From: a bacterium
GTDB taxonomy: Bacteria; Planctomycetota; UBA1135; GCA-002686595
NCBI GenBank assembly: GCA_024228395.1
Contig: JAAETM010000281.1
Location: 1 to 56,144 of the forward strand
Direction of reading: 5' to 3'
DNA length: 56,144 bases
Both the position numbers and the translations under genes were made by a program. Of the stretch, positions 17,178 through 24,188 are shown one piece after another; the first letter of the stretch is position 1; each line of letters begins with the position of its first letter. Below the pieces are notes generated by a model, which was not told the DNA's origin, made no database searches, and was given only the letters and a program-made list of their open reading frames with translations.

Positions 17178-17486
17178 TTACGCTTCGGTCTTCTTGAGCT
17201 TGCCCTGACGCGCGCGGGCGGGGGAGATGAGTCCCGCGTCCAGCAGCACCTTGTAGGCGCCCTTGCGGTCGATGTCCTTGAGGACTTTGGCGGAGATGCG
17301 CAGGCGCATGAATTCGCCGAGCTCGGGAACCCAGATGCGCTTGGGTTGCACGTTGATCTTGAACTTACGCTTGGAACGGCCGGTGATGTTGAGGCCGATG
17401 CCGCCGTTCTTTTTCGGGAGACCCCTGCGGGTAACTGAGCCGCCGGAGCGGGTGCCGCGGCCGGTGACCTTGCAAACTCTGGACAT
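17178..17486 (-). CDS. rpmB: 50S ribosomal protein L28
   Basis: 102 residues with the L28 core: N-terminal SRVCKVTGRGTRSGGSV, then NITGRSKRKFKINVQPKRIW and the LRISAKVLKDIDRKG region. It binds 23S rRNA in the large subunit. The protein is longer than the E. coli form (78) because of a basic C-terminal tail ending KKTEA. No Shine-Dalgarno sequence precedes the ATG; the leader reads CCCCTCTCACC. Confidence 0.94.
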   Translation of the reverse strand: MSRVCKVTGRGTRSGGSVTRRGLPKKNGGIGLNITGRSKRKFKINVQPKRIWVPELGEFMRLRISAKVLKDIDRKGAYKVLLDAGLISPARARQGKLKKTEA

Positions 17487-17655
17487 GGTGAGAGGGGTAC
17501 TTAAGAAGGGGTGTTAGGGCGTGTTCGGTGTACGGTTTCACCAGGCGGGGGGGATCCCTGGCCTGGGAAGCGCAGCATTCTGCCCACGCAAGGCCCAGCT
17601 GTCCAGGATTCCTACCATTCCTAGGCAAAAAACTTGGAATCAGGCCACTTCGGGG

Positions 17656-18699
17656 TCAGGAATGGCTGTAAAGCCGCTTGCGGACCCATTGCAGGGCATA
17701 CCAGGCGAAGAGTAGGCTGACCAGGACGGCTGAATACTGGGCTATGACGCCATGCTCGTGGTGTTCCATGATCGCCTGACCCCGGCGCAGCGGCCGGTCC
17801 AGATAGGCGTATAGGCTTTCGACCAGCAACCCGCCGGCCAGGGCCGCAGCGAAGATGCCGCCCAGATAGGCGGCCAGCCCGCGGCTGCCCAGCATGCCGC
17901 GCACGACCCCAAGGGTGGCCAGGTTGGTGGCGGGGCCGGTGAGCAGCAGTACCAGGGCGGCACCGGGGCCCAGGCCCTTGTCCACCAGGGCCGCGGCCAG
18001 GGGTGTGGAGGCCGTGGCGCAGATCGAAAGGGGGATGCCCATCAGGCCGATGGCGAGCATGCCCAGGATGCCGCCGGGCAGGAAGCGCTCGATGGCCTCC
18101 GCAGGCAGGGCTGCGCTGAAGAGTCCCGCCAGTACGAAACCGACAAACAGGGAGGGAGCCAGGTCATTCCAAAGGGGACCCAGCACGAAGCGCAGCATGG
18201 GGCTTAGGCCACGCTCTTTGGTTTGGGCCGCCCCGCAGTGGTCTTCGCAATGGTGGTGCGGCTCCGGTTCTGGAGCCTCTTCTTCGGGGCCTTCGGTATG
18301 GTCCACCCACATGCCGACGACGATGGCGCTCCAGAAGGCCAACAGGGGGCGCACGATCGCGAACACGGGGTCGAACAAACCAAACGTGATGCCCACGGAA
18401 TCGGGACCGGTTTCTGGGGTCGATACCAGGAAGGCCGCTGTGGAACCACGGCTAGCACCATTGCGGCGCAGGGTGGAGGCCGTGGGCAGCACCGAACAGG
18501 AACACAGGGGTAGGGGCATACCGAGCACCGACGCCAGCAGAATCGGGTGCCGGCTCTTACGACCCAAACGGTCCGCGACCCAGACGGTACTGAGGAACAT
18601 GTCCACCAAACCCGCGGCCAGCAAGCCGAACAGCAGCCAGGGTGCGGTTTCCAGGACCAAGTCCCAGATGGAGTGCATCCAAAGAGTGACGAATTCCAT
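17656..18699 (-). CDS. Permease of the SO_0444/YraQ (DUF318) family, probable metal efflux
   Basis: From the ATG at 18699 the protein has 347 residues with about ten membrane segments in two halves. The diagnostic PLPLCSCSVLPTA motif (CSC) is in the first half, and the matching MGIPLSICATASTPLAAAL in the second. A cytoplasmic loop between the halves is rich in Glu and His (HHHCEDHCG) and could bind metal. Family members include Cu/Zn/arsenic-type exporters. The in-frame ATG at 18741 would overlap the upstream gene. It follows the ZIP gene with a gap of 14 bases, so they probably form a metal-handling operon. Confidence 0.82.
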   Translation of the reverse strand: MEFVTLWMHSIWDLVLETAPWLLFGLLAAGLVDMFLSTVWVADRLGRKSRHPILLASVLGMPLPLCSCSVLPTASTLRRNGASRGSTAAFLVSTPETGPDSVGITFGLFDPVFAIVRPLLAFWSAIVVGMWVDHTEGPEEEAPEPEPHHHCEDHCGAAQTKERGLSPMLRFVLGPLWNDLAPSLFVGFVLAGLFSAALPAEAIERFLPGGILGMLAIGLMGIPLSICATASTPLAAALVDKGLGPGAALVLLLTGPATNLATLGVVRGMLGSRGLAAYLGGIFAAALAGGLLVESLYAYLDRPLRRGQAIMEHHEHGVIAQYSAVLVSLLFAWYALQWVRKRLYSHS

Positions 18700-18713
18700 G
18701 GTGAAGTCCAGGT

Positions 18714-19484
18714 TTAGAGACCCATTCCGTGTAGGTACCACATGCAGGCTACACCCAGGGCCAGCAGGCTGATCTTGAGCAGTCCATCCTCTTTGTGGTG
18801 AAACATTTCGGGCAGCAACTCACCCAGGCAAACGAACAGGAAGGTGCCCGCAGCCAGCGCTTGCAAAATGCCAAAGGTCGATTCGCCCGCACCTTCGGCC
18901 AGCACGCTACCCAACGCCATGCCCAAGGGGGTCACGCATGCGAACACGAGGATCCAACGCAGCACGGTCTTGCGCGACATGCCCGCCAACTGGAATACGC
19001 TGGTCAGCGAAAACGACTCGAACCCCTTGTGGGCCAGGATCGCAACCAACAGGGGCTTGCCCACCTCGGGATCAAAACGCGCCAAGCCGTAACTGACACC
19101 GGCGGTCAACGCGTGCACCGAAAGCCCCGCCAGCGCGGCCATACTCACAGCCTTGTGCTGGTTGTCGCAGTCGTGGGTGTGACCCTGGTTGCGCAGGAAG
19201 AACGCCTCAAAAAGGTAGACCCCTAAGGCGCCCAGCAGCACGAACAACCACGGCAGCGCATTGCCATGGCCCGCATGTCCACCATGGTCGTGCACAGCTT
19301 CCTCCACATGCCCCAATTCTTCCATGGCGGCCACGCCCGGAAGCAGGTGCAGGAACACCGCACCCAGGAACAAACCCGTCGCCAGTGACAGGGCGATGTG
19401 CAAGGTCCGATCATTCCATCGAACCAAGAGCGGCGCCGCTCCACCAACCAGAGCAACACCGAATATAGAAAGGGCTTCCCACAT
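18714..19484 (-). CDS. ZIP-family divalent metal transporter
   Basis: 256 residues, eight membrane segments, with a His-rich loop (HVEEAVHDHGGHAGHG) after segment II and a second metal-binding stretch (GHTHDCDNQHK). The transport-site motifs are recognisable but altered: SVHALTAG in segment IV and AHKGFESFSL in segment V (usually HKxPEG). CLGELLPEMFHHKED is near the end. ZIPs normally move Zn2+, Fe2+ or Mn2+ into the cytoplasm. Together with the CSC-type permease the pair may balance uptake and efflux. Confidence 0.87.
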   Translation of the reverse strand: MWEALSIFGVALVGGAAPLLVRWNDRTLHIALSLATGLFLGAVFLHLLPGVAAMEELGHVEEAVHDHGGHAGHGNALPWLFVLLGALGVYLFEAFFLRNQGHTHDCDNQHKAVSMAALAGLSVHALTAGVSYGLARFDPEVGKPLLVAILAHKGFESFSLTSVFQLAGMSRKTVLRWILVFACVTPLGMALGSVLAEGAGESTFGILQALAAGTFLFVCLGELLPEMFHHKEDGLLKISLLALGVACMWYLHGMGL

Positions 19485-19552
19485 GGCGGGCAGTGTAGCG
19501 ACATTGTGGGGCAGTCAACAGTCCCCGAATCCGGGTTCAACCCCTCAGATCT

Positions 19553-20056
19553 CTAACCCGGACTTGCCAACTTGGTTTGCAGGTGTGGGGGCAGCAAATC
19601 CCTGCGTTCTTCTTGCTCCAGAGGATTCAAGTGCTTAAACCCCGAGATGCGCCGGCCATCGCAATGGCCGCAGGTGCAAATGAAAGTCTCGGCCATTTCC
19701 CATTCGGTGGCGTTGTAGTCGAAAGTCAATTCTTCGCGTTCTTCGATGTCGCGCAGCGCGATCACTTGCCGGTTCCAAATGCGCGTGTTGGGTTTGCAGG
19801 AGTGATTCATATAGCGAACCTGGCAGGAATCCAGCGACGTATCGCCCTGCACGGGCACCCAGGTCTCCACGTGTAGGTCCACGTCCACCTGCACGGAATA
19901 CCTCGACGGTCGGCTGGAGAGTTTGCCGCCCAGGTCCATGATGTGCCCCCCTTTGGGAATGGGGGCCCCTGCCAGCACATGGAAACGGCCGTGCTGTCGC
20001 AGAATGCCGACGGGGTAATGGGGATTGGGAGCTAGGGGATTTGGTTCGATGGGCAT
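19553..20056 (-). CDS. SET-domain protein (putative lysine methyltransferase)
   Basis: 167 residues from the ATG at 20056. The SET core is clear: RYMNHSCKPNTRIW (residues 81-94, the NHSCxPN SAM/active-site motif), ELTFDYN (109-115) and a post-SET-like cysteine group C127-x-C129-x2-C132. The protein is just a SET fold without extra domains. SET proteins methylate lysines in eukaryotes; bacterial versions modify proteins but are seldom characterised. It lies just downstream of a sugar transferase on the same strand, about 100 bases away, and may be independently expressed. Targets cannot be guessed from the sequence. Confidence 0.85.
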   Translation of the reverse strand: MPIEPNPLAPNPHYPVGILRQHGRFHVLAGAPIPKGGHIMDLGGKLSSRPSRYSVQVDVDLHVETWVPVQGDTSLDSCQVRYMNHSCKPNTRIWNRQVIALRDIEEREELTFDYNATEWEMAETFICTCGHCDGRRISGFKHLNPLEQEERRDLLPPHLQTKLASPG

Positions 20057-20158
20057 AGGGGAACTCGCTTTGCCACTACAACCCCGCGCCCGGTATCGGG
20101 TTCCGACAGAACCTGAGCAAGTCGGCGCATGTCGCCTCTCCGCTACCACATCCCCCGC

Positions 20159-21763
20159 TCAAGTCCCCTTGCGCAACAGCACCGTCTTGATCGTGCTGAA
20201 CAGGATCGAGATGTCGAACAGCATCGAGTGGTTCTTAATATAGAAGAGGTCGTACTGCAGTTTGTGCAGGGCGTCTTCTTCGGTGCTGCCGTAGGGATAG
20301 CTGATTTGCGCCCAGCCGGTGATACCGGGTTTGACCGTGTGGCGCTGTTGGTAATAGGGGATGCGCTTTGCCAGTTGGTCGACGAAGACGCCGCGCTCGG
20401 GGCGCGGGCCGACCAGGGACATGCTGCCCTTGAGCACGTTGAAGAGCTGGGGCAGTTCGTCGAGGCGGGTCTTGCGGAGGAAGGTGCCGATCTTGGTGAT
20501 GCGGGGGTCGTTTTCGGTGGCCCAGACAGCGCCGGTTTTTGCTTCTGCGTCGATGCGCATGGAGCGGAACTTCATCAGAATGAAGGGATCTCCGTTGAGA
20601 CCGATGCGCTCTTGGGTGAAGATCGCGGGGCCCGGTGAGGTGAGGCGCACTGCCCAATAGGTCAGTACCATGGGGATCCCGCACAGGCCCAGGATGATCA
20701 GGGAGAAAAAGATATCCATCGATCGCTTGGCGAGGCCCGCCCAAGAGTGCCGGCGGAAGCCTTCGCCGAAGATCAGGTAGGAGGGCCGCATGGCGGAGAT
20801 GGCGATGCGTCCGGTGATCTCTTCGTAGATCTCTTCTCGCTCGCGCACGTCGATTCCAGACAGCCGGCAGCGCAGCAGGGCCGGGGCGGGCAGGGTGTTG
20901 CGGCGGTCATCCAGCGCCACCACCAGTTGGTCGATTTGGTGGTTGCTAACCAACTCCATGAGGCGTTTGGCGCGCACATGGGTCAGATCGTTCATGGCGG
21001 CCCCCAGATTTTGCACACCTCCATACAGGAGCTTTTCTTCCTTGAGAATCAAGCGTTCGGTTGCGACTGTGGCGCGGTGATCCACCGTGGTCACGATGCG
21101 ATCCGATTCCCGACGTTTGTCGTTACGGTCCGAAGGGGGCTCGGGCAGCATGCCGACGATCTCAAACCCCGCTTCGGGATGTTCCAAGATCTGGCGAGCG
21201 AGGGAGTGGGCGGGTCCACCCGACCCCAGGATCAAGAGGCGTTGATTCAGGTTCGCCCGATGCAGCAGCGCGTGGTAGGCGTAGCGGAAGAGGTACAGGG
21301 CTGCAAATGCGGTGAGCAGGCTGAGCAGAAGGGCCTGCAGCTTTTGCGAAAAACCAAGGCCTGGAAAGTCCAAGATTCCGGTCAATCCCCAGACGTGGGC
21401 CAGCGTCATCACAGCCACGTTGAGTAGCTGGGCGATGCCAGCGGATTCCACAAAGCGTGCCGCTCGCCGGTAGCGCGAGCTGGAGACTGAGAACTCGTAC
21501 AGCTGGTTGAAGCCTAGGGCCAGTTGGGCTAGAAATGCCGCGAGCGCCGACGAGATCAGGCAGCGCACCAAGCCTTGCTTCGGTGTCAGCTCAAGGACGT
21601 TGAGCTCGCGCAGCATGTAGCCATCTTTAATATTCCGCTCCGCCGCGACATCCCACAAATGCTCAGACATGCCAATGGACAGGATTGTCCAGAGGATGAG
21701 CAGCTCACCCAGCACGAGCAGGGTGATTCGGAGGGGAATGTAGTGCTGGAGAACTCTCAGCAT
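20159..21763 (-). CDS. Polyprenyl glycosylphosphotransferase, TIGR03013/EpsB type
   Basis: 534 residues. Four to five N-terminal membrane helices are followed by a CoA/NAD-binding-like domain (RLLILGSGGPAHSLARQI) and the C-terminal bacterial sugar transferase domain: KRSMDIFFSLIILGLCGIPM, SPGPAIFTQERIGLNG, FILMKFRSMRIDAE, RKTRLDELPQLFNV, GSMSLVGPRPER and VKPGITGWAQI. It would transfer a sugar-1-phosphate from a nucleotide sugar to undecaprenyl phosphate, starting a repeat unit of exopolysaccharide. This subtype often accompanies PEP-CTERM/exosortase loci, but no such genes are in the window. Confidence 0.92.
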   Translation of the reverse strand: MLRVLQHYIPLRITLLVLGELLILWTILSIGMSEHLWDVAAERNIKDGYMLRELNVLELTPKQGLVRCLISSALAAFLAQLALGFNQLYEFSVSSSRYRRAARFVESAGIAQLLNVAVMTLAHVWGLTGILDFPGLGFSQKLQALLLSLLTAFAALYLFRYAYHALLHRANLNQRLLILGSGGPAHSLARQILEHPEAGFEIVGMLPEPPSDRNDKRRESDRIVTTVDHRATVATERLILKEEKLLYGGVQNLGAAMNDLTHVRAKRLMELVSNHQIDQLVVALDDRRNTLPAPALLRCRLSGIDVREREEIYEEITGRIAISAMRPSYLIFGEGFRRHSWAGLAKRSMDIFFSLIILGLCGIPMVLTYWAVRLTSPGPAIFTQERIGLNGDPFILMKFRSMRIDAEAKTGAVWATENDPRITKIGTFLRKTRLDELPQLFNVLKGSMSLVGPRPERGVFVDQLAKRIPYYQQRHTVKPGITGWAQISYPYGSTEEDALHKLQYDLFYIKNHSMLFDISILFSTIKTVLLRKGT

Positions 21764-21975
21764 AGGGGCTTCAGGCTAAGGGGGCACACATTCATCGACC
21801 TGGCAGGGCCCTAAAGTGGAACGAAAAGCCCCCTTATGGGGGCAAGCGGGGACCTGATTGCGTAACGCAGGCAAGATACTACCGGCGAATCGGAATTTGG
21901 CTATGGCCCATAAGCCAGTTCTGTGGAGTGTGTCGATTCTGAACAGGAATTCATGGGAGGGCACGCAAATCCCAT

Positions 21976-22512
21976 TTATGGCCTGGGAGCGCCGTGGGGC
22001 CCGGATCCGCCCCCTCCGTCAACGGGCCCCGACCAGCACAGGGGACTCTGGAGGTCCACATGGTGGACCAGGGCCGGCCCCAACTTTCCATGCCGCCAGA
22101 AGACTTCGATCAGGTCGATTCGCCCGCTGGGAACCGGGCCCCCGGGCAGTCGGGTCTGCAATTGGGGCAGGGCGCGCCGGTAGGCGTCGAACTGCTCCCG
22201 ACCGAATCGGTGGCCGGGGCGCCAGCGCAGGGCATCCAGGTCCAGCTTCCTCTTGCCCATGGGCCAAAGGCCACTCTTGACCTCCACCAGCACCAGCACG
22301 TTGTCCTGGATGGCCACCAGGTCGATTTCGCCGCTGGGCGTCAGGGCCTTCTGCGCCAGGATGCGCCAGCCGGCGGTGCGCAGCCGATGGGCCACGTGGG
22401 TTTCGCCCAATTGACCCAGTTCCAGGTGAGGAACTCCACTGGAACTCGGAAACGCCAGGTGAAAGAAGGCGCGTGGGAAGTGCTTCCGCAGGAAGGGCAG
22501 GCTCTCAAACAT
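21976..22512 (-). CDS. YraN/UPF0102 family nuclease-like protein
   Basis: 178 residues. Core pattern: LGQLGETHVAHRLRTAGWRI, then SGEIDLVAIQDNVLVLVEVK, where the E...D...E-x-K residues match the restriction-endonuclease-like fold of UPF0102. The C-terminal 30 residues are Gly/Pro rich and look unconserved. Its cellular role is not settled in any organism. It lies 39 bases downstream of yajC on the same strand. Confidence 0.82.
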   Translation of the reverse strand: MFESLPFLRKHFPRAFFHLAFPSSSGVPHLELGQLGETHVAHRLRTAGWRILAQKALTPSGEIDLVAIQDNVLVLVEVKSGLWPMGKRKLDLDALRWRPGHRFGREQFDAYRRALPQLQTRLPGGPVPSGRIDLIEVFWRHGKLGPALVHHVDLQSPLCWSGPVDGGGGSGPHGAPRP

Positions 22513-22551
22513 GCGAACCTCCCTGGGGGCAGGCCGCAGGCCGCAGGCGGC

Positions 22552-22938
22552 CTATTCGGCCTTTTCGGTGCTCTTCTCGTCGGACTTCTTCGCTTCGCTT
22601 TCCTGGTTCGGAAGGCCCGCCACAGCACCGCGCTGCATGCGCACATGCACGTCCTTGTCGATGCGCAGGGTGACCGATTCCTCGTCCACCTTGGTGATTA
22701 TGCCGTACATGCCACCGGTGGTAACCACGGGATCGTTCTTCTTGAGGCCCGCCAGCATGGCGCTGCGCTCCTTGCGGATCTTCTTTTCGGGGGCGATCAT
22801 CAGAAACCAGAATAGGCCGCCGATCAGCACGATCATCAGCCAGGGGGAGTCCCACGCCTTGGGGGCCGCGGGGACTTCTTCCAAGAAGGCAAGAAACGGG
22901 ATGAGCTGGGAATTGAGAGAGGCTAGGAGGGGGAACAT
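22552..22938 (-). CDS. yajC: Preprotein translocase accessory subunit YajC
   Basis: 128 residues with one membrane helix (SPWLMIVLIGGLFWFLMIAP) followed by PEKKIRKERSAMLAGLKKND and VVTTGGMYGIITKVDEESV, the YajC cytoplasmic signature, and an acidic/basic tail. YajC assists the SecDF-YajC complex in Sec export. secD and secF are not in the window. The N terminus (about 27 residues before the helix) is longer than in E. coli. Confidence 0.92.
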   Translation of the reverse strand: MFPLLASLNSQLIPFLAFLEEVPAAPKAWDSPWLMIVLIGGLFWFLMIAPEKKIRKERSAMLAGLKKNDPVVTTGGMYGIITKVDEESVTLRIDKDVHVRMQRGAVAGLPNQESEAKKSDEKSTEKAE

Positions 22939-23054
22939 GATCGGTTTGTGGTGTGGGATGACCGCCTGATTGCAAAAGGCGGCTAAACTGCGGGCCCGTT
23001 TGTAAGGTCCTTGGCCCGGGGCCGTATGCCCCCCTTCGACTTTTTTGTAGATCC

Positions 23055-24188
23055 ATGCGATTCTCCGCCCCCGATGCCAAAGCTCCCCTCGTCGTGGCCC
23101 TGTCCGGCGGCGTGGATAGCTCCGTTGCCGCCTGGCTCCTGGAGCGCGAGGGGCGCGACCTGGTGGGCCTGTTCATGCGCAACGGCATCAAGCTCGACCC
23201 TGCTGAGGTCGTCAAGAAGTCGTGTTGCTCCTTAGGAGACGCTCGCGATGCCCGCATGGTTGCAGCCTCCATGGGATTTCCTTTCCAGGCGGTGGATTTG
23301 GCGGAGGAATTCGGCTCGATCATCGACTACTTCGTGTCCGAATACGGCCGGGGTCGCACACCCAACCCCTGTGCGGTCTGCAATCGAGATTTGAAGATGG
23401 GCCGCCTGATGGACTTTGCGGACGAGTTCGGGGCGGCGGGCGTGGCCACCGGTCACTACGCACAGATTGAAGTGCGCGACGGACGCGTGAAGTTGCGCCG
23501 CGGCGTGGATCAGCACAAGGATCAGTCCTACCAGCTCTTTTCTGTTTCTGAGGAGCACCTGTCCCGCACGGTCTTGCCCCTGGGCGCGTACCAGAAATCG
23601 GAGGTGCGTGCGTTGGCCACGGAGGCGGGTCTGCGCACCAGCGCCAAGAAGGACAGCCAAGAGGTGTGCTTCATCCCTTCGAACAACTACCGCGAGCTCC
23701 TGGCCCAGCGCGGCACGGTACTGCACCCCGGCAAAATCGTGGATGTGTATGGCAAGGTGCTCGCGGACCATCCCGGCACCGAGCACTTCACCATCGGGCA
23801 ACGCCGCGGGCTGGGGGTGGCCACCGGCAAACCGATCTTCGTGGTGGAACTGTTGCCGGAGGAGGGCCTGGTGGTCGTCGGAGGCCACGAGCACGGTTTG
23901 GCCCAGTCGATGCATGTGGAGAACCTGAACTGGATCGGCTACGACGCACCGGATTCTTTCGAGTGCACCGTCCAGCATCGCTATCACTGCCACCCCGAAC
24001 CTTGCGTGGTCGAGTGCAGCGGGGATGCTGCCCAGGTGTATTTGAAGGACGACGTTTTGGCCGTGACGCCGGGCCAGGGCGCAGCATTCTACATCGACGA
24101 TCAGCTCGTGGGGGGTGGTTGGATCGCACGGGTGAAGCGCTCCATCGATCTGCCGGATGAATCCTTGGAGGCGCGCCTTGGCGGCTGA
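23055..24188 (+). CDS. mnmA: tRNA-specific 2-thiouridylase MnmA
   Basis: 377 residues. ATP pyrophosphatase P-loop SGGVDSS (17-23), catalytic cysteines Cys106 in TPNPCAVCN and Cys205 in SQEVCFI, and TGHYAQ and FTIGQRRGLGVA are all typical. It thiolates C2 of wobble U34 in tRNA-Lys/Glu/Gln. It is divergent from yajC, with a 116-base spacer. Its 3' end overlaps the next gene, whose ribosome site lies inside the last codons of mnmA. Confidence 0.96.
   Translation: MRFSAPDAKAPLVVALSGGVDSSVAAWLLEREGRDLVGLFMRNGIKLDPAEVVKKSCCSLGDARDARMVAASMGFPFQAVDLAEEFGSIIDYFVSEYGRGRTPNPCAVCNRDLKMGRLMDFADEFGAAGVATGHYAQIEVRDGRVKLRRGVDQHKDQSYQLFSVSEEHLSRTVLPLGAYQKSEVRALATEAGLRTSAKKDSQEVCFIPSNNYRELLAQRGTVLHPGKIVDVYGKVLADHPGTEHFTIGQRRGLGVATGKPIFVVELLPEEGLVVVGGHEHGLAQSMHVENLNWIGYDAPDSFECTVQHRYHCHPEPCVVECSGDAAQVYLKDDVLAVTPGQGAAFYIDDQLVGGGWIARVKRSIDLPDESLEARLGG

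Noticed and set aside
22505..23323. 272-codon minus frame spanning yajC and the mnmA start
   Set aside because: Ser/Arg/Pro-rich out-of-frame reading that conflicts with both yajC and mnmA.
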